A stretch of DNA of 5,464 nt from the NCBI GenBank assembly GCA_020442095.1, contig JAGRKY010000212.1, positions 1 through 5,464 on the forward strand, in the 5' to 3' direction. Numbering within the stretch: position 1 is the stretch's first letter; each line of letters begins with the position of its first letter. Both the position numbers and the translations under genes were made by a program. Below the pieces are notes generated by a model, which searched no databases, was not told the DNA's origin, and saw only the letters and a program-made list of their open reading frames with translations. Positions 1 through 5,464 of the stretch are shown one piece after another. Origin of the DNA: Bauldia sp. (GTDB lineage Bacteria > Pseudomonadota > Alphaproteobacteria > Rhizobiales > Kaistiaceae).

Positions 1-1457
1 TGCTTCTTGTGGCGGCCGCGGATCGTCGTCGTGCCGCGGATCGTCTCCTTGTAGGGGACGCGCGGGTCATGGGTGTCGACCGAGATGCCGTATTTGCCGG
101 TCAGCCGTTCCAGCGCCACCCTGAGGTGCATCTCCCCCTGCCCCTCCAGAACCGTCTCGCCGGTATCCTGGACATGGGTGACCCGCAGCGACGGGTCCTC
201 CTCCACCGCCTTGGTCAGGGCGGCGGAGAGCTTGACGTCGTCCTTTCGCTCGGCGGTCGACACGGCGGTCCCGAGCACCGGCTCCGGCGCCGAAAGCGAC
301 ATCACCTGCATCGGCGCTTCCTTGGCCGTCGACAGCGTCTGGCCGGTCAGCGCATCGTCGAGCTTGCCGAGGCCGACCGTCTCGCCGGCGATCGCCGCCT
401 CACGCTTGTTCGCCTGCTGGCCGACGATGCGGAAGACGCCCGACACCCGGCCGACCGGTCCGTTCGGGCCGGTGAATTCCGTCCCGTCGCCGACCTGCCC
501 GGCCAGCACGCGGACCACCGACAGCTTGCCGCCATGGGTCGTATGGAGCGTCTTCAGCACCTGCACGACGCACTCGCCGGTATCCTCGATGCCGAGCCGC
601 GCGCGCGTCTCGTCGATCCCCGTCGTCTCGTGGCGGATCGCCTTTAGCAGGCGGCCGATGCCGTTCGCCCCCTCTGCCGAGCCGATCAGCACCGGGCAGA
701 TCAGGCCCTGCCGCATCTCCACCGACAGGTCCTGGAAGATCTGGTCGCGGTCCGGCTGGATGTCCTCGAGCAGTTGCTCCATCAGCCCGTCGTCGTAATC
801 GGCGAGCGTCTCCAGCATCGTGTAGCGGGCTTCCGCCTCGCGGGCGCGATCGGTGTCGGTCATGTCGATCACCTCGCTCGCCGCGTGCTCGCGATAGACG
901 AAGCCGCGCTCCAGCGCGAGGTCGATGAACCCGGTCACCACGTCGTTCTGGCGGATCGGGATATGGCGCAGCACCAGCGGCACCGCGCTCGCCGGCTGCA
1001 GCATCTCCAGCGTCCCGCGCACGCTGGCATTGGACTTGTCCATCTTGTTGAGGAAGAGGATGCGGGGGATGCCCTTGTCCTCGAGGCTCTTGAGGATGAC
1101 CTGCAGCGCCGGGATCTTCTTGTCGTCCGCCTCCGCCACCACCACCGCGAGGTCGACACCGGCGAGCACCGGCTCCGCCTCGAAGCCGAATTCCACCGAC
1201 CCTGGACAGTCGATGAAGGTGAAGCGGTCGCCCATGAAGTCGGTCTCGGCGATATTCGCCTCGACGCTCATCTGGTGGGCCCGCGCCTCCGGCGAGCCGT
1301 CGCCGACCGTGTTCTTCTCCGCGATCGTCCCCTGCCGGGTAATCGCATCGGTTCGCGCAAGGATCGCTTCCAGCAACGTCGTCTTGCCACTGGCAAATGG
1401 CCCGACCAGCGCGATGCACCGGGGGCCTTTCACTCTGCCGCTATTGTCTCCTGACAT
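1..1457 (-). CDS. Elongation factor G-like translational GTPase (paralogue type), 3' end missing
   Basis: My minus-strand translation from the ATG at 1457 gives 485 residues with no stop before the left edge. EF-G proteins are about 690 residues, so most of domains IV and V is missing. Visible: P-loop GPFASGKT (residues 19-26), G3 DCPG (83-86), G4 NKMD (137-140), a G5-like GSA (259-261), a domain II segment with GKLSVVRVLAG (310-320), a domain III segment with QGEMHL (440-445), and the domain IV entry VPYKETI (467-473). EF-G uses GTP hydrolysis to drive ribosomal translocation in the cytoplasm. This copy differs from housekeeping EF-G: the P-loop Asp is Ala22, the switch I RGITI motif is absent, and the His after DxPG is Ser87. 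It is therefore more likely a FusA2-like paralogue with a specialised or unknown role. The start is supported by GGGGAGG (1465-1471) seven bases upstream and by no in-frame start just upstream. Family assignment is strong; function is open. Confidence 0.93.
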   Translation of the reverse strand, partial: MSGDNSGRVKGPRCIALVGPFASGKTTLLEAILARTDAITRQGTIAEKNTVGDGSPEARAHQMSVEANIAETDFMGDRFTFIDCPGSVEFGFEAEPVLAGVDLAVVVAEADDKKIPALQVILKSLEDKGIPRILFLNKMDKSNASVRGTLEMLQPASAVPLVLRHIPIRQNDVVTGFIDLALERGFVYREHAASEVIDMTDTDRAREAEARYTMLETLADYDDGLMEQLLEDIQPDRDQIFQDLSVEMRQGLICPVLIGSAEGANGIGRLLKAIRHETTGIDETRARLGIEDTGECVVQVLKTLHTTHGGKLSVVRVLAGQVGDGTEFTGPNGPVGRVSGVFRIVGQQANKREAAIAGETVGLGKLDDALTGQTLSTAKEAPMQVMSLSAPEPVLGTAVSTAERKDDVKLSAALTKAVEEDPSLRVTHVQDTGETVLEGQGEMHLRVALERLTGKYGISVDTHDPRVPYKETIRGTTTIRGRHKK

Positions 1458-1464
1458 GGCGCCG

Positions 1465-1471
1465 CCTCCCC
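1465..1471 (-). promoter_or_regulatory. Ribosome binding site of the EF-G-like gene
   Basis: The minus strand reads GGGGAGG seven bases before the ATG at 1457. It is a strong purine-rich Shine-Dalgarno match at good spacing and fixes the start codon. Translation upstream in the same frame shows no ATG, GTG or TTG for at least 17 codons. Confidence 0.75.
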
Positions 1472-1490
1472 GTTCTCTAATTGTTCTTGG

Positions 1491-1505
1491 GCATGTGTGA
1501 CATGC
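1491..1505. promoter_or_regulatory. Inverted repeat GCATGT-GTG-ACATGC, candidate operator or leader hairpin
   Basis: Perfect 6-base arms flank a 3-base centre, 34 bases upstream of the EF-G-like start. It falls just after a candidate -10 element, near the expected transcription start. It could be a dimeric repressor site or a small hairpin in the 5' leader. No regulator gene is visible in the window and only one copy was noticed, so its role is inferred from position and symmetry alone. Confidence 0.35.
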
Positions 1506-1513
1506 TCGTGACG

Positions 1514-1542
1514 ATGGTCTCAGGGAAAGCGACGGCTGACAA
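1514..1542 (-). promoter_or_regulatory. Weak candidate sigma-70-type promoter for the EF-G-like gene
   Basis: The minus strand reads TTGTCA at 1542-1537 (5 of 6 to TTGACA), a 17-base spacer, then GACCAT at 1519-1514 (3 of 6 to TATAAT, keeping the second A and last T). Position and spacing suit transcription starting near 1507, giving a leader of about 50 bases. The -10 match is poor, so this is a tentative call. Confidence 0.25.
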
Positions 1543-1593
1543 GAGTGATGGACCGGGCGTGGGGGACAGTCCCGCCCGGCCGCCCGCCTCGGA

Positions 1594-1624
1594 CCGCGCG
1601 ATCGCGCGGCGGCACGGCCGGCCG
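1594..1624. repeat. Two adjacent perfect palindromes (16 and 10 bases)
   Basis: CCGCGCGATCGCGCGG occupies 1594-1609 and CGGCCGGCCG occupies 1615-1624; both are perfectly self-complementary. They sit mid-way between two divergent promoters, so a regulator-binding role is possible. The first has a GATC core. Neither is followed by a T-run, so a terminator is unlikely. In DNA this GC-rich, short CG palindromes also arise by chance. Confidence 0.4.
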
Positions 1625-1690
1625 CGATGATGCGGCGCAGGTAACGACTCGTTCCGAATGAGCGAGTATCGTCCGGCACTTGCGGCCGGG

Positions 1691-1702
1691 GCCGGTACCG
1701 GC
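1691..1702. repeat. 12-base perfect palindrome upstream of corA
   Basis: GCCGGTACCGGC is perfectly self-complementary and ends 79 bases before the corA start. It could be an operator for corA, but there is no second copy or recognised regulator motif to support this. Confidence 0.25.
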
Positions 1703-1781
1703 TCATGCTCGCCACGCGGCTTTATTGTCCCTTGATCGGAGTCGCGTAGGCGTGGCAGTTCCTGTCCAGGGTTATTCGCGA

Positions 1782-2759
1782 ATGCTCGACGCCTACACCT
1801 TCACCAACGGCGGCCCGAAACGCCTCGAATTCGCAACCGGCGAGGAAATCCCGGCCGAGGCCGGCTGGGTCGACCTCATGCAGCCCTCCGTCACCGAGGA
1901 CCGGAGCGCCGAGGCTTTCCTCGGCGCCAGCCTGCCGACGCGGGAAGAAGCCGCCGAGATCGAGTTTTCCAGCCGCTTCTATACGGAAGACGGCGCCGTC
2001 TTCATGACCGCCACCATTCTCACCGGCGTCGACAAGGGCGATGCGACGCTCGTCCCCTTCACTCTTGTCGTCACCGGCGACAGCCGCATCGTCACGCTTC
2101 GCTACGACGACGTCCGCGCACTGCGCCAGTTTCTCGCCCGCGCCGGCAAGCCCGGCAGCGCCTGCTCGTCGACGCCCGGCGTCTTCCTCGGCCTCGTCGA
2201 GGCGCTGGTCGACCGTACCGCCGACGTGCTGGAACGGATCAGCGCCGACGTCGACCGCATCAACGCCGAGATCTTCGCCGCCCGCACCGAGCGACGCGGC
2301 GGCCGCCGTCTCGAACAGCTGATCGGCGACATCGGCACCCAGGGCGACCTCGCGGCCAAGGCGCGCGAAAGCCTCGCCTCGCTCGAACGGCTGGTCCAGT
2401 TCGCCAGCCTGACCCTGCGTGGCGGCTTCGCCAAGGGGACGAGCAAGAACCGCCTCAAGCTGATCTCGCGCGACGTCCGCTCGCTGGAGGATCATGTCGA
2501 TTTCCTCTCCAACAAGATCACCTTCCTGCTCGATGCGACGCTCGGCCTGATCTCGGTCGAGCAGAACGAGGTCATCCGCATCCTCACCATCGCGGCGACG
2601 ATCTTCTTCCCGCCGACCCTGATCGGCACCATCTACGGCATGAATTTCATCGGCATGCCTGAGCTGTCCTGGGGCTTCGGCTATCCGCTCGCCATCGGAT
2701 TGATGGTCGCCTCGGCGGTGCTGCCCTATCTCTACTTCAAGCGACGCGGCTGGCTCTGA
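1782..2759 (+). CDS. corA: Magnesium/cobalt transport protein CorA
   Basis: This 325-residue protein is close to the length of E. coli CorA (about 316). CorA is a homopentameric inner-membrane channel for Mg2+ uptake that also passes Co2+ and Ni2+. The large N-terminal cytoplasmic part includes W-V-D-L (residues 30-33) and PTREEAAEIE (52-61), typical of the family, then a long helical stretch (about 140-260). Two C-terminal membrane segments follow, at about 266-285 and 301-319. The signature YGMN is at 285-288, followed by the periplasmic loop with MPEL (292-295) and a basic tail ending KRRGWL. I chose the ATG at 1782 because homology begins there and CCAGGG (1766-1771) lies ten bases upstream. 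The frame is open to a TTG at 1680, but those residues do not resemble CorA. The hydrolase gene follows in the same direction after 50 bases. No Mg2+-sensing leader was recognised. Confidence 0.95.
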   Translation: MLDAYTFTNGGPKRLEFATGEEIPAEAGWVDLMQPSVTEDRSAEAFLGASLPTREEAAEIEFSSRFYTEDGAVFMTATILTGVDKGDATLVPFTLVVTGDSRIVTLRYDDVRALRQFLARAGKPGSACSSTPGVFLGLVEALVDRTADVLERISADVDRINAEIFAARTERRGGRRLEQLIGDIGTQGDLAAKARESLASLERLVQFASLTLRGGFAKGTSKNRLKLISRDVRSLEDHVDFLSNKITFLLDATLGLISVEQNEVIRILTIAATIFFPPTLIGTIYGMNFIGMPELSWGFGYPLAIGLMVASAVLPYLYFKRRGWL

Positions 2760-2809
2760 ACGGGCCCGGTCGTTTCCGTCGCGCAAGAGACAGGGAGTGA
2801 CCGGAACCG

Positions 2810-3715
2810 ATGAACGAACTTTCTCCGATCCGCCGAAAGACCGCGAAGGATTTCCCCCAGGAACTCCTCGAACTCTACGACTTCTACGCCCACGGCAAGA
2901 TCACCAAGCGCGAGTTCATGAACCGCGCCGCGAAATTCGCCGTCGGCGGCGTCACCGCGACGATGCTTCTGCGCCAGCTCTCGCCTGACTATGCGCTTGC
3001 CCAGCAGGTCGCCGAGGACGATCCGGACATCGTCACGAGCCGCGTCACCTATCCGTCGCCGAACGGAAACGGCGAGGTCGACGCCTATCTCGTCCGGCCT
3101 GCCGCCGCGACCGGCAAGATCCCCGGCGTCCTCGTCATCCACGAGAACCGCGGCCTCAATCCCTATATCGAGGACGTCGCGCGGCGGATGGCCAAGGCGG
3201 GCTTCATGGCCCTCGCCCCCGACGGCCTGACCTCGGTCGGCGGCTATCCCGGCAACGACGACGAGGGCCGCGAACTCCAGCAGAAGGTCGATCCCGGGAA
3301 GCTGATGAACGACTTCTTCGCCGGCTTCGAATACCTCGCGGCGCGCGAGGATTGCACGGGGAAAGTCGGTGCCGTCGGCTTCTGCTACGGCGGGGGCGTC
3401 GTCAACGCGATTGCTGTCGCCTATCCCGAACTCGCCGCCGGCGTGCCCTTTTACGGCCGCCAGCCGAGCGCCGAGGACGCCGCAGCGATCGAGGCGCCGC
3501 TACTCCTCCAATATGCCGGGCTCGACGAGCGGATCAACGCCGGCTGGCCGGCATATGAGGCCGCTCTGAAGGCGGCGGGCAAGACCTACACGGCCTACGT
3601 CTACCCGGACGTCAACCACGGCTTCCACAACGACACCACGCCCCGCTACGACGCCGAAGCCGCGAAGCTCGCGGAGGAGCGGACCATCGCCTTCTTCAAG
3701 GAATACCTGACCTAG
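2810..3715 (+). CDS. yghX: YghX-type dienelactone hydrolase family protein with Tat-like N-terminus
   Basis: This 301-residue alpha/beta hydrolase closely resembles, from memory, E. coli YghX along its whole length: [10 protein letters not shown] near the start, TYPSPNG (80-86), [16 protein letters not shown] (111-126), VGGYPGNDD (143-151). The dienelactone hydrolase triad appears intact: Cys192 in GFCYGG, Asp239 in GLDER and His270 in NHGFH. Family members hydrolyse dienelactones or other esters; YghX's substrate is unknown to me, so none is assigned. The N-terminus has KREFM (33-37), a hydrophobic stretch (about 43-54) and A-L-A (62-64), like a Tat signal with Lys-Arg replacing Arg-Arg, suggesting export or membrane attachment. 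The ATG has AGGGAG (2792-2797) twelve bases upstream. It probably shares a transcript with corA, since the gap is short and shows no clear terminator. Its stop codon overlaps that of the opposing DUF1801 gene. Confidence 0.92.
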   Translation: MNELSPIRRKTAKDFPQELLELYDFYAHGKITKREFMNRAAKFAVGGVTATMLLRQLSPDYALAQQVAEDDPDIVTSRVTYPSPNGNGEVDAYLVRPAAATGKIPGVLVIHENRGLNPYIEDVARRMAKAGFMALAPDGLTSVGGYPGNDDEGRELQQKVDPGKLMNDFFAGFEYLAAREDCTGKVGAVGFCYGGGVVNAIAVAYPELAAGVPFYGRQPSAEDAAAIEAPLLLQYAGLDERINAGWPAYEAALKAAGKTYTAYVYPDVNHGFHNDTTPRYDAEAAKLAEERTIAFFKEYLT

Positions 3716-4218
3716 GCGACGCGCTCAGCACCTGCGGCGCGCCTGCCGCGGGTGCCTTTCCCGACCGCCTTCTTGCTGGCGTGATAGGTCAGCGCCATCG
3801 CGATGCAGTGGCGGAGCGGCCCGGCCGGCAAGGCCCTGTCCACGTCGAGAAGGATCGCGCGATTGCCCTCGAAGGCGAGCTGGTCGCCGTAGAGTTCGCG
3901 ATACCGCTCGACCAGCCGCGTCTGGCAATGGACATAGATTGCCACCCGCTCCGGCGCGCCCTTCACCGCGTCGATCCTGATCGTCGTGCCACTGCCGGTC
4001 TCCGGGGTCAGGTAGCTCGGCTGCCCCCATTTCAGCGTCTCCTCGATGCGCCCGACGCCCGGCATCGCCGCCGCCGTCTCGAGGATCAGGGAGCGGAGCT
4101 GGAGAAGTCCGCGCCGGACGGCCTCGGGCTGCGCATCGAACACCGCCTTGACGGCCGGATCCGCAAATCCCGCATCATCGGCGCCTCGCGCCTTCTCAGG
4201 CCGTGCGGTTCTTGGCAT
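3712..4218 (-). CDS. DUF1801 domain-containing protein
   Basis: This 168-residue protein carries a DUF1801 (YdhG-like) domain over roughly residues 20-150. Visible features: a helical start with [20 protein letters not shown] (26-45), the hallmark [11 protein letters not shown] (59-69), a strand VAIYVHCQ (92-99), and a C-terminal helix ending LTYHASKK (143-150). A basic Arg/Lys/Ala tail (151-168) extends past the domain. The function of the family is largely unknown; one Bacillus member has been described as a frataxin-like iron chaperone, but I see nothing here showing metal binding. No signal or membrane segment is present, so it is likely cytosolic. The ATG at 4218 lies inside the end of the upstream DpgC-like gene, a 23-base overlap with only a weak ribosome site, suggesting translational coupling. 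The stop overlaps that of the convergent hydrolase gene. Confidence 0.85.
   Translation of the reverse strand: MPRTARPEKARGADDAGFADPAVKAVFDAQPEAVRRGLLQLRSLILETAAAMPGVGRIEETLKWGQPSYLTPETGSGTTIRIDAVKGAPERVAIYVHCQTRLVERYRELYGDQLAFEGNRAILLDVDRALPAGPLRHCIAMALTYHASKKAVGKGTRGRRAAGAERVA
3728..3760 (+). terminator. Hairpin with short T-run after the hydrolase gene, inside the DUF1801 coding end
   Basis: Arms 3728-3738 (GCACCTGCGGC) and 3745-3755 (GCCGCGGGTGC) pair over 11 positions, ten Watson-Crick and one T-G wobble, around a 6-base loop. The stem starts 12 bases past the hydrolase stop and is followed by CCTTTCC. This fits a Rho-independent terminator for the rightward transcript. The T-run is short, so efficiency is uncertain. 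Read leftward there is no T-run, so it should not block the opposing unit. It overlaps the last codons of the DUF1801 gene (Arg/Ala/Gly-rich tail). Confidence 0.5.
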
Positions 4219-5464
4219 CCCAGTTGCGCTCGAGATTGGCGATCAGCGCCCGGCTGAAGTGGCAATAGGCCTGCTCGCGCGCATAGACCGAGGCGTAGCG
4301 GCGGAAGAGGTCGAGCGGCTCCTCGCCGACCCGGAAGGCCCGCCGGTTGCCGATCGCGCTGACCACGCCGGCATCGGTCAGCCCGGTGACCACCTTGTCG
4401 ATCGCCTCGTCCATCGCGTCGGCCGAGGCAATCTCGTCGCAGATCAGCCGCCCCATCTGGCTGTCGCAGACGAGCTTGAGGTCATACTGGATCGCCTCGC
4501 GGGCGATGCGGTCGCCGGTGTGGCGCGGCAGCCTGAGATTGGCGAAGCCGGGGATGATTCCTTCCTGCCGCGCCGGCAGGGTCATGTAGGCGTCGTCGGC
4601 GGCGAGCACATAGTCGGCAACGAGCAGAATCTGGCAGTGGCCGCCGATCGCGAAGGTCTCGACCGCCGCCACCCACGGCTTCTCGGTGCCGCGTCCCCTG
4701 ACATCGTCGGGCAGCGAGTCCGGCCGCGCGACGCCGCGCAGGATCTTGTGCAGGTAGCCTAGGTCGCGCTTGAGGAAGAAGACGAAGGGAATCTTGCCGC
4801 GATAGAGATGGGTGAGGTTGATGCCGCTGCCGAAGATGTTGCGGCCCGCATATTTCGGATGCTCCGCCTTGCCGCCGCGCATCACCGCGATCTCGCTCAC
4901 CGGGTCGAGGATCGCGACGTCGACCGCGATCTCCATCAGGTCGATCGTCGAGCTGTCCTCGGCGTTGAGATAGCGCGGGTTGGTGGCGGTAAGGACCACC
5001 GCCTTGCCCCGCCTTTCGAGCCGCACGGTCCCGAGGTCGAGCACGCCGTCGGCGATGAAGCGGGCGAGATGCTCCTGCGTCTCCGGCTGCGGCAGCAGCA
5101 TCGCGTGGCAGAGATGCAGCCCCGCTTCCTCGACGGCCAGCGTCTGGGCGAGGAAGATCCCCTGGTCGATCTCGACGCCGTCCTTGTCGCCCTGGTTCAG
5201 CCTGGCCTCGGCCGCCACTTCCTCCTCGCTCGGCGTCAGCCCGGGGACCGCGGCTCCCGCGGCAAAGACCAGCTCTTCGAGCCGCATGTAGCTGTTCCGC
5301 CGGTCGGTCAGCTCCTCGTAGAGGGTGCCGGCGTGAACGGCGAGGAAGCGCTCGCGGCTTTCCCGCGCGATCTCGAAGATCCGGGCTGCTGCCGCCGCCT
5401 GTTCGGCATTGCGCGCCGGCTTCGGCGGGAGCGCTGCGATCAGCGCCGTCGTCCGGTCCCAGAA
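4196..5464 (-). CDS. DpgC-like crotonase-superfamily protein (putative aryl-acetyl-CoA dioxygenase), 5' end missing
   Basis: The frame is open from the stop at 4196 to the right edge: 422 visible residues, with the start outside the window. An ATG at 5287 is internal; my translation continues 59 residues upstream with family-like sequence (VHAGTLYEELTD). The N-terminal helical extension, with EIDQGIFLAQ (98-107) and HLCHAML (117-123), precedes a crotonase fold and matches DpgC rather than ordinary enoyl-CoA hydratase. Core motifs: YLNAEDS (165-171), FGSGINL (211-217), AIGGHCQILL (272-281), EGIIPG (301-306). DpgC oxidises 3,5-dihydroxyphenylacetyl-CoA with O2 without metal or flavin. Its reported Glu189, Ile235, Gly296 and Gln299 appear to correspond to Glu169, Ile215, Gly275 and Gln278; Arg254 may correspond to Arg233. 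Whether the substrate is the same is unknown: no DpgA, DpgB or DpgD is visible. A generic acyl-CoA hydratase/isomerase annotation is the fallback. Confidence 0.85.
   Translation of the reverse strand, partial: FWDRTTALIAALPPKPARNAEQAAAAARIFEIARESRERFLAVHAGTLYEELTDRRNSYMRLEELVFAAGAAVPGLTPSEEEVAAEARLNQGDKDGVEIDQGIFLAQTLAVEEAGLHLCHAMLLPQPETQEHLARFIADGVLDLGTVRLERRGKAVVLTATNPRYLNAEDSSTIDLMEIAVDVAILDPVSEIAVMRGGKAEHPKYAGRNIFGSGINLTHLYRGKIPFVFFLKRDLGYLHKILRGVARPDSLPDDVRGRGTEKPWVAAVETFAIGGHCQILLVADYVLAADDAYMTLPARQEGIIPGFANLRLPRHTGDRIAREAIQYDLKLVCDSQMGRLICDEIASADAMDEAIDKVVTGLTDAGVVSAIGNRRAFRVGEEPLDLFRRYASVYAREQAYCHFSRALIANLERNWDAKNRTA

Larger units (their letters stand above)
1458..1781. other. Divergent intergenic region, 324 bases, rich in palindromes
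   Basis: This stretch separates the divergent EF-G-like and corA genes and must hold both promoters. Near the left are the ribosome binding site, inverted repeat and candidate promoter described separately. The centre is very GC-rich with palindromes at 1594-1609 and 1615-1624. Further right lie a hairpin with arms ACTCG/CGAGT (1647-1651 and 1663-1667) and a 12-base palindrome at 1691-1702. I found no convincing -35/-10 pair for corA and no recognisable riboswitch. The corA frame stays open upstream to a TTG at 1680, but that 34-residue extension looks non-coding. No RNA gene is evident. Confidence 0.6.

Noticed and set aside
15..45. 13-base direct repeat GCCGCGGATCGTC at 15-27 and 33-45
   Set aside because: It encodes two in-frame T-I-R-G stretches at the EF-G domain IV entry. 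The spacing from ETIR to the following conserved residues matches canonical EF-G, so no duplication is needed to explain it.
73..1454. Long open frames on both strands (for example plus 73-798, plus 774-1454, minus 400-1419) over the left third
   Set aside because: They are shadows of the EF-G-like gene in other frames. Their products are Arg/Ser/Ala-rich with no recognisable motifs, while the minus-strand frame from 1457 carries ordered GTPase motifs.
1680..1781. Upstream extension of corA from a TTG at 1680
   Set aside because: The added 34 residues resemble no CorA N-terminus, the region contains a palindrome typical of intergenic DNA, and the ATG at 1782 gives the usual family length.
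2761..2768. Palindrome CGGGCCCG after corA as a terminator
   Set aside because: It has no loop and no following T-run in a useful position. It looks like chance in GC-rich sequence.
1722..2786. A 354-codon open frame on the minus strand opposite corA
   Set aside because: It mirrors the corA codons, its product is low-complexity and rich in Asp, Glu, Ala, Arg and Gly, and corA is unmistakable on the other strand. Long antisense frames are expected at this GC content.
3660..3674. 6-base-stem hairpin CCGCGA-AGC-TCGCGG as a terminator for the leftward DUF1801 unit
   Set aside because: The stem is short, lies inside conserved hydrolase codons and has no real T-run on the leftward strand.
5285..5287. 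ATG at 5287 as the start of the DpgC-like gene
   Set aside because: The frame stays open to the window edge and the 59 upstream residues look like the DpgC N-terminal helical region, so this Met is internal and the gene is 5'-partial.

Overview
The window comes from a high-GC chromosome. Codon third positions are mostly G or C, and long stop-free shadow frames lie opposite every gene. Protein resemblances (an EF-G paralogue of the kind seen in rhizobia, CorA, a YghX-type hydrolase) suggest an alphaproteobacterium, probably Hyphomicrobiales. That placement is an inference; no rRNA or marker gene is present. I see no tRNA, rRNA, insertion sequence, CRISPR array or phage gene.

Layout. (1) Positions 1-1457, minus strand: the first 485 residues of a translation-factor GTPase related to elongation factor G, cut by the left edge. 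(2) Positions 1458-1781: a 324-base divergent intergenic region with a good ribosome binding site for the EF-G-like gene, a weak candidate promoter and several perfect palindromes. (3) Positions 1782-2759, plus strand: corA, a Mg2+/Co2+ channel. (4) Positions 2810-3715, plus strand: a YghX-type dienelactone-hydrolase-family protein with an N-terminal export-like signal, 50 bases behind corA. (5) Positions 3712-4218, minus strand: a DUF1801 protein. (6) Positions 4196-5464, minus strand: a crotonase-superfamily protein resembling DpgC, the cofactor-independent 3,5-dihydroxyphenylacetyl-CoA dioxygenase; its N-terminus lies beyond the right edge.

The window is two converging transcription units plus a divergent gene on the left. 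corA and the hydrolase run rightward. The DpgC-like gene and DUF1801 run leftward as a coupled pair overlapping by 23 bases. The units meet tail to tail at a CTAG that supplies both stop codons. A strong hairpin that could end the rightward transcript lies inside the 3' end of the DUF1801 coding sequence.

Nothing ties all five genes into one pathway. The most notable items are the EF-G-like protein's substituted GTPase motifs, the DpgC-like protein's apparent retention of dioxygenase-type rather than hydratase-type residues, and the compact convergent junction. I found no convincing previously undescribed multi-gene system.
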